A stretch of 64,000 nt of DNA, from assembly GCF_000203795.2 (NCBI RefSeq), contig NW_006281099.1, positions 1,414,690-1,478,689 of the forward strand, in the 5' to 3' direction. How positions within the stretch are numbered: the first letter of the stretch is position 1; every line of letters starts with the position of its first letter. Under the pieces are notes generated by a model, which ran no database searches, had not been told where the DNA came from, and saw only the letters and a list, made by a program, of their open reading frames with translations. This document shows, piece by piece, positions 23,497 through 36,435 of this stretch. The position numbers and the translations under genes were made by a program. The stretch comes from Batrachochytrium dendrobatidis JAM81. Taxonomy: Eukaryota > Chytridiomycota > Chytridiomycetes > Rhizophydiales.

Positions 23497-25955
23497 TCAT
23501 CGAGATTGTGCTGTATTGGCAGTTGTAGCGCGACGATTTGTATTGGTGGTGGTGGATGCAGACTTGCATTCCACAGGTTTGGCGTATCCAAATATATTGC
23601 TGTATTTACGATCAGTGGAGCGATTGGGCACGGTTGAATCACCGGCATTTGATTGTTTTGGAATAGCAGTGTTGTTGGTGAGAGTTTGTGTTTTGATTTC
23701 AGTATCAGGTCGAGCAGATGGCTTCGACTCGACAGGTTTGACATATCCAAATACTGTATTGCACAAAGTTTTGGAAGTAGGAGCAGACACGAACCCTGCT
23801 TCAATTGCAGTTTTTTTCGATGCCTTGGTAGTTGATTTGATCTCGGTAACGAGTACTTTGGATGTGATGATTGGTTTTTTTAAATGTAATTGTTCTGCAG
23901 GTAATTGGATATCGTCGACTTTTGTGCGACTAATGGTAGTGCGTGTTTGATGAGATCGTTGGGAAGGAATGGGAGTTACTGTTTTCGAATTAGGAAAAAC
24001 AGGAATTGGATCACCCAAATTCCAATCCCACCAAGACTAGAGTTGAATTGGAGTCAAATTCACAATAATTAATACAAAATGGGTGCTTAATATCAACCAT
24101 GACCAATACATTTGTATCAACTCACTGTAATTACAGCCTTTTTTGACTGTTTTGATTTAATTGAAGGTGCTTTGTTTAATTTAGACACATCGTTCTCATC
24201 AGAAAGAACCTCTGCCTGTTGTTGGCCAAGATCGACAGCAGAGTCAAGTTTGGTGTCCTAACAAATGTAAATACCAAAATTAATACAATTCATATAAAGT
24301 AGGCAGAAATTAGAGATATAGCAAGGCATGGATGCTTTAATGGAGCGATAGTTGCAAATTACCTTGAAATTATAGCTCAAGGTTTTGCTGGTCGTGTTTT
24401 TGCATGGGTCTAGAATTGTATTGGTATTCGAGGTATTGCCAATGGTCAAAGTTGTTGCGGCTGCTTCAGCTACATCTTTAGTATTTATTAAAGATGTATC
24501 TATTTGAAGAGTGGTTGCATTTGTCTCGATTGATGCTGTATCAGGTAAAGGGATATCGAAAGGCTCGATGGTGGTTGATTGAATATGACTTGGCTTGGCA
24601 ATAGAAACCGGTAAAATGGCTGGAATCTCTGGAACAATAGCAACTAAATCTATAACAGGCCCAGCGATGGAATAAGTTTTTCGCGTCGTATTTACAGCTA
24701 CAGACTGGATTGGACAAGCAGGATTACATATGCTGTTTGGAACTGTCGTGGCCACTGTTTTAGTTGTTATAACTTGTCTGGCAGCAACCTTTGAATGTGC
24801 CGAGCCAGTCGTGTAGATAGTAAATAGACGTGCAAGTTGTTCAAGCACGGTAATATCCCGTATATGAACTGCATTGGCAACCATGCAAATCACTTCATTT
24901 GAAAAAGGATATCTTGACTCATAAATTGGTTTCAATGCAATACACGAGTCAACATGTGGCAAGATAGTAGAGTCCACATTGCTGGTGCTTTCAGTTAAAT
25001 TCGAATCAATGGTATGGTTCACAGAGTGTCTAGTACTCTCAATAGCCAAAACAGACTTGTCTGCCGTGACAGCTGGTGCTAGTATGCCGAGATGATAAGA
25101 CTTGGTCGGAATACCACTGTTGAACAGTGAAATGTCATCAATAGGATTATATTTAGTCGAAGAGATTGTCTTCATGCTTGACTTGGCCGGTATTGCAACT
25201 GAGATGGGTTGCGTCGACACCTTTATCAGCAGTTTAATATATCATGAAATGTAATGGTTAGCAAATGCATATATTCGATACCACATCATATCGAGTATGA
25301 TACGTTAATTTAATACCTGAGTAGGAATAGTTTGTGGGGTCCATGGTGTGGTCAATAATTGTGAAGCTATACCAGAAGCGCGACGAGGAATCGTGCTGGT
25401 TGAGTTGAGTGTTGTAAAATAAGTCGGTTTGATGGGTACATCAACAATAGATACTGTATCTTCACTCGAGTGCTTTTTTGGTAGGGCATTGTGGCCCACT
25501 ATAGTCGAGTTAGTGAATGGAGATACACGAGTAGTAGCTGATGCTGTGGGGGCAGTCATCAGTGGCTCTACAAGAGAAATCTGGCAATTCCAGGTGGATG
25601 AAAATTAACGGGTATTATTAACTAATAGATAGTCGTGCTCAAAATACAGTCAAACTCACCTGCGCAGTATTCTTTTCTTGATTTATGGCGCGACGTATGG
25701 TCTTTTTAGATGGCTTTTTATTGTTGGCCGAGGCAGTGGATGGTGCCTATGAATGCCAGGGATTCATTTGAAGGTAGATATGGAAAATTGTAAGTGCTGT
25801 AATATCGTAAAACTATTTCACTGATATTAAGGCATAGTATGCATCAATTGCAACTTGATGCAGACTGAATATGGGATAAAATACCATTTAAACAATACTA
25901 TTATTTTAAAAAGCATGCTACTTACCGTGAATTGACACTCGGGCATTTTAGTCAT
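23497..25955 (-). CDS. Ser/Thr-rich low-complexity protein, unknown
   Basis: A multi-exon minus-strand gene. The likely start is MTKMPECQFT (exon 25926-25955), spliced by a GTAAGT donor to APSTASANNKKPSKKTIRRA (upper end about 25746), then 25305-25580, about 24360-25220, and finally 23497-24040, which carries SWWDWNLGDPIPVF. The chain is rich in Thr, Ser, Ile and Val with few charged clusters, as in disordered proteins. Two near-identical motifs, NTVFGYVKPVESK and SNIFGYAKPVECK, lie about 46 residues apart near the C-terminus. I see no catalytic motif, signal peptide or membrane segment. The exon joins are approximate. Confidence 0.55.
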
Positions 25956-27198
25956 GCTTATCTTAGCCCACGGATACATATTTAAAAGTGTAAAAAAGTA
26001 ATAAGGTAATAAGTATGCAAATAGCAGAGTATAGCAAAGTTTGAGACAGGACGAATGTTTGGTTTGCAAAAATTGCAAGATTTGGTTTAGCTTAAATTTA
26101 AATGGAAGTTTAAATGGAGGTTAAATTAAAACTGAAATTGAAAATCCTGGCGACAATTTCTTTTTTTTTAATTTAAAAAACTATTGCTTAGCATCAGATG
26201 CAAAATGTCGCGATTGGCGACAATACAAAGTTGGTTGGAAAGAATGGCCAAAGTTGATTAGAAACATAAATAAATGGCCCTAGTTCAGCAATATTATATA
26301 CAGCCGTATCCATGTGAAAAGAAACATTAAATAAAAGCCAATTTTATCAAATAATTGACACCGAATTTACTGGATAGCATTGTGTTCTTTGAACTTTTTG
26401 ACAAAGCTTAATGATATTTCTTTTCCGTGCCTATTTTTGCATAAACAACTGAACGGGTGTTTATATCACGACTCTAGCAAATCCCACATTGTTCAACTCT
26501 CCATTCATCAAAGCCAAGCACTGGATAATTGGCATGGAGACAATAGTTGCATTCCCGGAGCGTGCAACCTTGAACCAGAACGCAAACGTATGTTTTTAAA
26601 ATATAGTAAAGTGAAGTCTGTATAGAGTCTGATTAGCAACATCAAAACAGTCCAACCCAACATATGGATTACAACGAATCATTATACCAAAATAGGAGAA
26701 AGGGTAGGTTCAAATCCATAGTTTGATTTTTAAACATCATATAATGGACTTTGTGTTTTGAAGAATTGAGAATGTCTATCCAAGTTAATTTGTAGTAGGA
26801 AAGCACAAGATTCAACCATTGTTTATTTCAAGATAAATACGAGCATTTCATTTCACGTGAATACGGCTGTAATTCGAATTGATTTGTATTAGATTTCAGA
26901 CATGATATGCAGACGAGTCTAGACATGAGAATGAATGCGTAGTATCAGTGCGTTTATAGGAAGCTATTTGATCCAAAAACACCAACACAAATTCCTGAAC
27001 AGTTTGAATTCTGGTAATTACTTTTATTGCTTGACAAGACCAACACTCTAATGTGTTTACTAAACAAATTCTTTTTAGAGTTTTAATAAAATAAAACATC
27101 GAAATGGAATGAGAATGGCAGGCCATTGCTCGATAAATAGATTTGCGAAAGCAATAAATTGTTCACTTTTTGTTTGCAACCAATTTAAGCCAAAAATC
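25956..27198. other. Divergent intergenic region with a MITE
   Basis: It lies between the starts of the Ser/Thr-rich gene (minus) and the Sos7-like gene (plus). The main content is MITE copy E at 26301-26869. No other gene was recognised. Confidence 0.6.
26301..26869 (+). mobile_element. MITE-like element, copy E, best-preserved ends
   Basis: Starts CAGCCGTATCCATGTGAAA after TA and ends TTTCACGTGAATACGGCTG before TA. The outer bases CAGCCGTAT / ATACGGCTG are exact inverted repeats and the flanking TA on both sides fits a TA target duplication. 569 bp, non-coding. Confidence 0.85.
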
Positions 27199-29316
27199 AT
27201 GTCCGATTCAGACACTGCAACTCTTGTGCTTGCGGACATTCCTGCTGCTGCTGAAGATACTCTGCAGCCCATAGAAGATATGATGGACACTCAGGAACTT
27301 ACTATGTGTGTAGACTGTTGCTTTGTAGTTTGACCAAGTTGTATACGAGTATTGGGTTGAATGGAGATTCTTGTTTCTAATCTGCAACACTACTCGTTCA
27401 TTCGATTCCAACTACTTGAGCTTTTTGTTGTTGCAAAGTTTAATCATATACAATCAAGTATGGTTTATTCAAATCATTAACTCATTTATATGCTATTCAC
27501 CAATGATAATTCAAACTGGATCTAGGCTTGCAAAAGAACTGGATTCTCAGGAATTCTATTTCAAGAAACTAAAAGACTCTTTTATTGCCAAGTTCCAGAC
27601 AGAGTTATCTGCTGGAGATTCAGGAAAGAATGGTGACAATGTTTTGCTTCAAGCTGGCCATGGTCAGGTATTTCCTGATAATGCAGACAACCGTACAGAA
27701 AAATTGGACATCCGGCGATTATTACTTGCCCATCCACAAAACACATGTGCAGAAAAGAACTTTCATAAAGAGTTGTTTTCAAAGCTCAAGTTCAACTACT
27801 TGGAGCAGGCTGCCAAGGAATCGTTTTTAAACTGTATCTTGCAAGTGTCACCCCAGTTTGCAACTGCTCAAACTCTTCAGACCTTTGGTATAGCTTTGTT
27901 GAATAATACATTGATTACACCATAACTTGCTTTTATGATCGGTACAGCTTTCTAATCCATGACATGATATTTGTTTAGAGCAAAGCGTCAAGGAAAGTAA
28001 AGAGGTTCTCAAAACCCAAAAGACCAATTTTGAGGCACAAAAGACAGAGATATACGAATTGATTGAATCTACATGTGCAGGTAATTATCATTCACGTAGA
28101 TTAGTCAGCATCTTTGATTTATGCTTTATCGATCTGAGTTCTGGATGATCTGGAATACCGAGCAGCTCTAATATTTTTTGAAAATTTAGCATATGAGCAA
28201 GCCACTTTACAGAAACAACAAGCTTTAGATCTCGTGTCTGATATTACTGCAGACTATTCTCAATATCAAATCATAGTCAATACTGTAAACCCAAATACTG
28301 TAAGCTACTCGCTCATGTATCACTGATGCTTTGAATGTAGGTTGTTTTAGCGCATTAATTCAATATATTTTTGGTCGTGTCAGAGCGTGGTTGAAGAGCT
28401 GGAGAAAAGCACTTTGTCGCAGACACAAAAACTTTCAGAACTTCGCTCTCAAATTGCCAAACAAAAAAACGCATTGGCCGAACAAAGGGAGAAAAGGACA
28501 CAGCTCAATACGGACAAGGCTTGCTTAGATCTCAAGAGAAATGAAGCACAAGAAAATGCAGCCGAAGCCATGCGTATATCAAAAAGCAAGAACCCTCAAG
28601 TAGAAGAACTTGGAAAATGGCAAGTTGGTCGTATTCAAGGATGAGTGGATAGACTATTGCCACTTTTTTATGCAGGCTGAGAAGATAGAAACTAACTACT
28701 GGCACGTAATTTAAATAGGTATCAAGAAACGATTGCTCTATTATACAAGTGTAGTGGAATTCGCGAAATCCGTGCACTTTCCGACTCCAATATGGAAATT
28801 GTATATGAAATGGGGGTCGATACAACATATTCTGTTTTAATTCGAATCATAACCGATCCACAAACTGATGATTCAAACACTCGGCAATTCTATCATCGCG
28901 TTGAAGCACAGGTTGTTGATGCCATGATTCCCGTAGATGATATACTGGATGTGGCTGCTGGGTTTTCAAAATTGGACAGTGCGTTGTCGTTCACAGTGCG
29001 TGCGGTATATTCACGGCTTCAAAACATGCATATACGAAATCAGGAAATGACTGAGTTGCAAAAGGTTAATAGCAATGTAATGTTTGATGCACATCTTGGA
29101 GAAACCATGATACATAATACACAAAGCGGGCGAATGTTTGTGTTGCAATTGGATGTGTCTTATCCCACTTCAAGTTGGCAAGGAATTCGAATGGTTGGAG
29201 TTGAGCCAGCTCGAGTGGAAAAGGAGGTTGAGTTATGGCAGGTAATATTTTTATTAGACATTGACCAGACTTGTAAAATGCATCGTGTTTAGTCGATTTA
29301 CGACATTCCATACTAA
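27199..29316 (+). CDS. Sos7-like kinetochore protein (KNL1 partner)
   Basis: Exons 27199-27305, 27526-27887, 27979-28080, 28190-28299, 28384-28619, 28719-29241 and 29293-29316 join to 487 residues ending WQSIYDIPY. The N-terminal part has KLKFNYLEQAAKESFLNCIL, which resembles the conserved Sos7 N-terminal motif (YLEQETKEKFLRAI). A long heptad-like coiled coil spans residues 155-300 (EQSVKESKEVLKTQKTNF; VEELEKSTLSQTQKLSEL), followed by a compact C-terminal domain (GIREIRALSDSNMEIVYEMG). This layout fits the Sos7/Kre28 component that pairs with KNL1/Spc105. Intron 28620-28718 begins GCAAGT (GC-AG) and is required by phase. Family assignment is moderate. Confidence 0.6.
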
Positions 29317-29907
29317 GCTTGGATTGAAAAGCAAGCAAATCTTACTTGGATGTACTAACATTATTGTGTGTTTAGAACAAAATCAACACGCTAAAGCCTG
29401 CCACCTTTACTGAACTTGTTATGCATCTTGAATAGATTTACAGTCGTATTCACGTAAAGTGAATCGCTTTTGTATTTATCTTGCAGTCTTTTTTGCTTTG
29501 GAATAAATAATGGTTAAATATTCGTTGCACTTTTTTGCTAGACATTCTCAATTTTTAGATCAACACAAACTCTAAGCGTGCATGTTGTATCTTAAAACTC
29601 GAATGCGTTTGCATTGCAATTACTGAAATTGTGATATGAATAGTTGTTGTTTTGATCCAGTATTCCATTTTATGTGAATATGACTGTCATTGGATACTGT
29701 AAACTCAAATATTTTAGATTTTATATGGTAAACGTCTCAAACCAAGTAGTTTTGCCACATTTGAAAGTCTTTATTTTCTCATTGTAAAGTAAACTCGTTC
29801 CAAATTGGTGGTCAAGACAGTCAGTTTCCATATGAAAATGCAAAGAAACCAATAAGAATTTTCTTTCAACGGAAACCAAGGAATGAACTCGGCAAGTATT
29901 AGTATGG
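29317..29907. other. Convergent spacer with a short MITE
   Basis: It lies between the 3' ends of the Sos7-like gene and VMA10. It contains MITE copy F (29441-29686). Nothing else recognised. Confidence 0.6.
29441..29686 (+). mobile_element. MITE-like element, copy F, internally deleted
   Basis: Starts CAGTCGTATTCACGTAAAGTG after TA and ends TTCCATTTTATGTGAATATGACTG. At 246 bp it keeps both ends but lacks much of the interior seen in 450-600 bp copies. Confidence 0.8.
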
Positions 29908-30995
29908 TTATGCTTTTCCAACGCGAGCATTGACGTGAATCTACAATGAGTTGGAAAGCATGTTAATGACAACTAGATCGAATGGATTCAAGTAAATCAC
30001 TTGATCAAAAGGTGTTACCTTGGGCTCGCACTTGACGATAGTGGACAAAAGCTTATCAATAACAGCACCTTTGTTTTTAAGAACAGCAGCATTAATTTCA
30101 ACCAAAGACTCTTCGGTTTGCTGTTGTGCCTTGATGACGGAATCGTCCGAGTCACCGGAAAACTTGAATATTCACATGGAGATAAACTATGTTAGCTCCA
30201 AGTCAATGAAAATATGTGTATTACAAAGTAGAGTATGGCTTGATCAAGCCTAGTATGTCGTATCAACAAGACCACTCAACACACCTGCTGCTCAAACTTT
30301 TGAAACTGAATGGATTGCTGGCACTTGAGAGCCTCGATTTCCTTGGATGCTTCAAGACGAGCATCCTTTAGACGCTGTACTCGATCTACAGAATCAAAAA
30401 CAATTAAAACTTGCAACAGTACAACTCTATTGGGTTGCAAAGCATGGTTTGAAGGCAGTCGGTTGGTATCGTCATTGGACAAGTACCAAGAATGTGCATC
30501 AGCAACCCTAGGAATAAAGTCACCAAAAACAAAGCTTTCCTGTCGACACTACTCAACCACGAGCATAGTCTGCCAGGGTTAAAGTGGTTTCGACTTGAAA
30601 GCTACCTTGCATGATGGCATTCCCAAAATGGCTCTTGCTCAAACACATGCACTTGGTGCAATACAACTTACACTGACGGGACTTTGCAACAATCTTGGAT
30701 GCTTCCTTCTCGGCCTCGAGCAGTGTTTGAATACCTTGAGAGTTTTGTGCCTATTATAATGATGATGAAATAAATGGAATCAGACATGGATTGAAACTAG
30801 AAAGAAGCCAATGATCCTGGTGCATGCTGCAGTCCCATTCCGACGAGTTGCAGTCACTCAACTGGCCGTCAGTGCTGGTCATGCACTTTCCTGCCATGCC
30901 AGCACACACTCAGCAAACCATTTCATGCATGCACACATCGAACCCTCCATGGCAAGTATCTCCAGTATCAATGCAGTAAGTTTATCACTCACCAT
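29908..30995 (-). CDS. VMA10: V-type H+-ATPase subunit G (Vma10)
   Basis: Subunit G forms the peripheral stator stalk of the vacuolar proton pump with subunit E. Exons (minus): 30993-30995 (ATG only), 30672-30750, 30285-30385, 30019-30162, 29908-29940, in phase, 119 residues. It reads MAQNSQGIQTLLEAEKEASK, then IVAKSRQYRVQRLKDARLEA and SKEIEALK, and ends CEPKIHVNARVGKA, collinear with other G subunits (end VHPNA). The whole chain is helical and charged. Position 30995 is the start because ATG|GTGAGT is followed by an AG|GCACAA acceptor directly giving the conserved MAQNSQG. Confidence 0.93.
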
Positions 30996-31307
30996 TTTGT
31001 CCGTGTCTTGTCAAGTGTTTGGGAAAACAGCATCAACCGCCCTTTGCTTTAAACAGCGTTTGAATTCGCCATTGAAGATGGCAGCAAGAACTTGGTTTGA
31101 ACAATGAAAGGGAGTGACCCTTGCACAGTGTTGTGCATTCAATGAATATAAAACACTGTCAAGTTGGCTGTTTAAACTCGTCAAGATATTCATTGCTAGA
31201 TTTTATTATCCAAGCCAAATCATGTCATGCTCGGCAATCCAAGTTGGATTATAAACTCGCTTTAATTTTTTAATTAGATTTGCGTTGACAACACATTTCA
31301 ATCCATC
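30996..31307. promoter_or_regulatory. Shared upstream region of VMA10 and METTL15
   Basis: About 310 bp between divergent start codons. No CACGTG or other strong motif noticed. Confidence 0.4.
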
Positions 31308-33510
31308 ATGAACATCACAATGCGACTACAGCAGAGACTACTAAAACATTGCAATGCCTTTTGTCCTGCAAAGAATCTACTTCAACTCTCATATTTATTA
31401 CATCCAATCATTCAGAAACAATCAATCTCCACTTTAAATCCATCCTCAATTACAAAACCAGACCATAAACCTGTGTTGTTAGTGCCTGTAGTCGATATTC
31501 TTTCTCCTGAATTCGATCTTCAGTCCAGAGAAAGACAGAGTCAGCGAGTCCGTTTTCAACGACCACGATTGATTTGTGATGCTACATTTGGCAATGGAGG
31601 ATATACCAAGGCTCTACTGGGTAAAGATCTTTTTCATCAATTTGTATTCAACACTCGAACCATTACTCTATCTTTCGAGTTTTATTATTTAAACCGATTT
31701 TGTAGTATACTCTATGCAGCATGGCATTGGGTTTCTGGATATGTTGGTCTGAATAAACTAAATCCTACCACTTTTGATCCATTGATGATGCTCAGATCCC
31801 ACTCAACTTGCTGGTGAATCAATCCAACTGTTGAAATCATTCACAACTAATCTTGATGACTAGATAAAATGGATTGCAAGGTGTTTTGTGTAGATCAGGA
31901 TCCGCTCGCTATTGAACGAGCCATGGATATGTCACTCAAGCCAGAGTATAAAAACCGTTTAATTCCCATTCATGGCAAATTTAGCGATATTCAAAATCTA
32001 ATTGCACCTTATACAGCATCACAGTACGTATACTCTCAATCCAATCGTTACAGTCGGCTTGATGTTGGGTTGATTAAACCACTCGTTTGTTTTTAGTGAA
32101 GCATGTCTGGATGGCATCGTGTTTGATATCGGTATTTCATCCAATCAATTGGACGATGCATCTCGGGGCTTTTCGTTTCGTAAAGATGGACCTTTAGGTA
32201 TATTAAGAAAAGGTTGCTTTTGGCAATAGTTTGAGTCATGGGAGTACTGACTGGTTTATTATACTTGGGCTTAAACAGATATGAGAATGGCTTCACGTGG
32301 AAATCTAGACGAATCTCGACAAGTATCACGAACCATTACAGCCGAAGCAGTAATTAATAGTTGAGTCAACAGTATCTTCAATATCTGCTTGTATATTTTT
32401 ATTGATGATTTGTTTTTTGAATTGCCGCAATCGTTGCTCGATTAGACTATCCTGAGATGGATCTTGTTCGCATTCTTCAACAGGTATGACCAAATTCGCT
32501 CTTTATAGTTGTGCAACTCATACTGACTAGTGGCATGTTTACTTTTGTCTTGATGTGGAACCAACAGTACGGAGAAGAAAAAAATGCATACAAGATTGTA
32601 CGCATGATTGCAGCTATCCGAAGTAAAACGTACATCAATACAACAACCCAACTTGCACAAATTATTGCCAAGGCTGTTGGAAAAGAAGAGCACTGGCAGC
32701 AAGGTCACAAACATCCTGCAATGAAAACGTAAGTCATGACAGGCTATTCCTTTAACTTGATCGTATAGATTGACTCGGAATGAATGGTATTCTTTTTCAA
32801 TGTTTGAATGGACGTGGTTGCTGAATTAGGTTCCAGGCGTAAGTTGTATCGCTTTATTTTGTTTGCTTCCAAACTATATATTGATACTACTGTTTGAATT
32901 GCTACACTAAAAAGCATACGGATTTATATCAACGATGAGCTCAAGCAACTTCAACAGGGACTAGTCATGGCAGAGCGTCTGCTCAAGCCCGATGGAAGAT
33001 GCGTAGTGGTTACATTTCATTCTCTAGAAGATCGGATTGTAAAACGTTTCTTTCAGGCATGTGCTCAAGGTGTAACACCAGATGAACTGCCTCCGCCCAT
33101 GACTCAGCAAGAGTCACGACGAGAATCGACACGAGTCAAGTCTCAGATTGCTCTAGAAACTGCAGAACGAAAACGGGAACAACAGGATCGACAAAGAGTT
33201 CGGAGTGGGTTTAACCCTGACGAGGAGTTGAGTATGGATCATTATACTCTCGTCACAATGCACGATCAGCTGGCGTCCTTTTCCGCTGTAAAAGAGACTG
33301 GACGTGAACCATCCATGATTCCGCTGTCCAAAAAAGCAAGTACGTTAAACTTGCATTTGCCCACTCTTTTCTAAACCCTAACCCTGACTCATTTCCCATC
33401 CAGTTGTGCCAGATGAAAAAGAAATGCAAGAAAACAGCCGATCCAGGTCTGCAAAACTTAGAGCTGCAAGACGCACTAACCACCCAACCACTTACACTCA
33501 AAATCTTTAG
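31308..33510 (+). CDS. METTL15: Mitochondrial 12S/SSU rRNA m4C methyltransferase (METTL15 / RsmH family)
   Basis: RsmH/METTL15 enzymes N4-methylate a cytidine in the decoding centre of small-subunit rRNA using SAM. Exons 31308-31620, 31864-32023, 32097-32197, 32279-32359, 32446-32483, 32568-32728, 32830-32838, 32915-33339, 33404-33510 sum to 464 residues. Motifs: SAM site [89 protein letters not shown] and [13 protein letters not shown]. The N-terminus is a likely mitochondrial presequence. Exon 7 is a 9-nt microexon supplying T(F)Q(A), and exon 4 ends at a weak GTTGAG donor. Confidence 0.92.
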
Positions 33511-33712
33511 TGTCAAATAAAATTTACTTGTAAAAACGATGTTGTAATTTGATCTTGTAAAAAAGGTGGAGAGATTCTGTACACATCCAATATCTTAGCG
33601 AGGCAGAAAAAATAATGATACCCACCACTATATGCACATTTATACACTGTCCACAACTCCAAAAATGGGTTCAGACAGTGAAAAAGCAGTGGTAGATCAA
33701 AATTCAAACATT

Positions 33713-35713
33713 CTACTCTTGACGCATAGGGTTTACTGCGCACATCCAAATGCGCATCTTGAAAATCTTGAAAAGCTCACGCACTAGCTCACGAAAGTCG
33801 ACACGACGCTCAGCAACAAAATAAAAGGTAAGCTTACGACGATCCCATTGGTACTCGGCATCAACAATCTCCATGGCGAGTTTACGCTGTCGAATCTTAA
33901 CCTGGCACACATTCATAGCCTTGGCTTCATCCTGTCCCTTGGACAATAGCATGCCGATTTCCTGGCCTTGTGCAAGACGGAAAATACGCTTGGGATATAC
34001 TTCCTTATTGGACATATGAGAATCCACCAATGCGTCGGGGTGTGTCGCTTGATATAACTGTAAGTCTTGAAACGAATTGATACCAGTATCAATGACTTTT
34101 CCAAGATCTTTGCCACGATCAGCCTCGACGATAGCTAAATCACCAACACTAATAGCGCCGACCGAACTATCTGTTGTGTAAAAGTAGTCGACACGCCCAG
34201 CCTTGAACTCGACAACATAAAGAGGAAACTTGAACATCTGGCGTGGAACGGGTGATACGGCTGATACTGGAGACTCGGGAGCGTGATTCATTTGCAGATT
34301 CTTACCTGCCTCTGCCCAGGCACGCACACGATTTTCGGTATTTTCAAAATAGTCGTCAATCTCCTCAATTTGATCGCTAATAGCAAGTGTATTGATTCCG
34401 TCCTTCAAACTACGCATATTGGCCTTGCGATTCTGATCCAAAGCAGATCCACCAAGCGAATGGCGACGACGTCCAATATCGAAATCAGATCCACTACCAG
34501 AGACATCAGCAGCATCAATGTGATTAGTAATAAAACGGTTTACTACACTGGGTGCGACAGAAAAGCGTCGAATTTGTGCTGCCTGTTGCTGTCGATAGCG
34601 TTCAAGCAACTCCTCAGTGTTGATGCCATTCATATCGTTTGCTGTAGCTAGATTGCTGGAACGCATTGCCTCCCACATGAACATTTGATGGTTGGGCTGA
34701 GTTGATGAACGGCGATGAGCCATTAAATCGTGAGAGTAGTCTGTTTCAGACTGACGCCAAATTGAGCTCATATCAGGAATTTGCTCATGGTTTGGCATCA
34801 TGGATGCAGAGCCGTCATTGGGATGGGTTCTATAAATAGCTGAAGAGGATTTTGAACGAGATCTACTCTTTGGCATGGCGGCATACTCTTCCTCGGTCAA
34901 CTCGGACGTTTCAAGAGAAGAAGGAAGGGGCATTTCGCCTAAACGAGTTCGGAAAGCTTCTCCAGCGGCAAACTGTTGAGAAGACTGTTCCGCATTAACA
35001 ACAAACGACAATGATCGGTAATGGCGGGACGGCAAATCCGATTCTAAAAATGCCTTTTCGGCAGAAAGTGAAGCAATTGTCGAGGCAGGAGTGCTATTGT
35101 TCCAAATCGAGGCAACAATGGCAGATTGGTTGGGAGCATTTCCCCATTGTTTAGAAACACCAGCCCAGGATGCCTTGCTAGAAGGACTGTTGGTTAGACT
35201 GCGAGTATTGTCGCCTTTACCAAACGGGCTGCCCCCTACAGCACCACCATTGTGATGTCCATGAGGAACGGGACCGAACCCTGGTGGAGCATCCAGATCG
35301 GATTCAATGCCGTTGTGTTGGTGGTTGGGAGTGGTTTGTGCACGGTCACGTATAGCACGACCGGATGGTAAATCTGACGCACGAGCAGCCATGGCTGCTA
35401 GTACATCCTGGGTACCATCTACAACAGACGCACGACGAGCAGGACTTCCAATCACTTTCCACATGGCATTGGCATCGTCCGCAGTAGGAGGAGAGGGAGT
35501 CTGGCATGGGTCAGCAGATGAAACAGTCAGATTGGGAGGAGTCTGGCTAGTTAGAGTAGCAGACTTGGGGCCATTGCCATCAGAAATGGCTGGGTTGGAC
35601 ATGGGAGGATCTACAATACAAGAGTCAGGTCAAAAGCCATGGTCGAATAGAAATCAAGGATTTAAAACAATGATAAACGAACCGTGAATTGCAGCAGAAA
35701 CTTGTGCTACCAT
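33713..35713 (-). CDS. PSP1 C-terminal domain protein
   Basis: Exons 35683-35713 (MVAQVSAAIH) and 33713-35610 join in phase to 642 residues. The first 440 residues are low-complexity, rich in Ser, Pro, Asn and Ala. The C-terminal 180 residues hold the PSP1 domain: FKAGRVDYFYTTD, VGDLAIVEADRGKDLGKVID, KVIDTGINSF, IFRLAQGQEIGMLLSKGQDE, and KLTFYFVAERRVDFRELVRE. Yeast Psp1 suppresses DNA polymerase alpha mutants when overexpressed and bacterial relatives (YaaT/RicT) act in RNA maturation, so a precise role cannot be given. Convergent with METTL15. Confidence 0.82.
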
Positions 35714-36299
35714 TTGAAAAATCAAGAAGCAAGGTGGATTTGCTATAACCCAATTCAAATCATTACAAACACGAAAGTTAGCAAACCGGAGCTAGTTATA
35801 CCGTAAAAGTATCAAATGGGTCCAAAACGAAGATGGATTGCCATGAAGAGTCGATAGAGTAATTGGTGGAGTTTCAGAGTCGCAAACATCCACCCAGTCG
35901 AAGAGTTGGGTGTGGATGTAAATAATATCAATTGTCCGCAAGGTCAGGCCAAACAACCACATCTCCAAATAAGCAAAGCAATATTCTGCTCCAAAAAACA
36001 CAAATGGGTAGATGGAGCATGATGCCAGTTGACTTAGTGTAGCAGGATAGAATCAAATAGAAACCATCGTCGCCAAACATGATGGACCAATGTATTCCCC
36101 ATCCATGTTTAGCTGGGCAATCCACTGACCACTTCAGATCGAATTGAAAAACTAAGCAAAATACGATGCTTTGAATACAGTTGAATCCACAAGAGCCAAC
36201 TAACAACTACTACCCAAAAGAAAGGCACGGCCTGGAGTATAGATGCCGATTAGCATAACACAGCAAACACACCGCCACTGCCAACAGTAAAAGGCTCTC

Positions 36300-36435
36300 C
36301 AGTCCATCAACATGTCAGATAGTCAACTGGCATACTGACAAGTCCATCCTTTCGAGTCAACTGACAGATACAAAGAGCAATCGCTTTTTAAAACAATTAA
36401 AGGTAACAGTGACTGAGCGGAGTGTTGATGGACTG
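36300..36435. repeat. Inverted repeat pair CAGTCCATCAACA
   Basis: CAGTCCATCAACA at 36300-36312 and its perfect reverse complement TGTTGATGGACTG at 36423-36435, 136 bp overall. Outer CAGT/ACTG resembles mariner-like ends, but the flanking bases are not TA. Confidence 0.5.

Noticed and set aside
33371..33388. Telomere-like CCCTAACCCT text
   Set aside because: Only two partial repeats, inside an intron of METTL15; too short for an interstitial telomere array.
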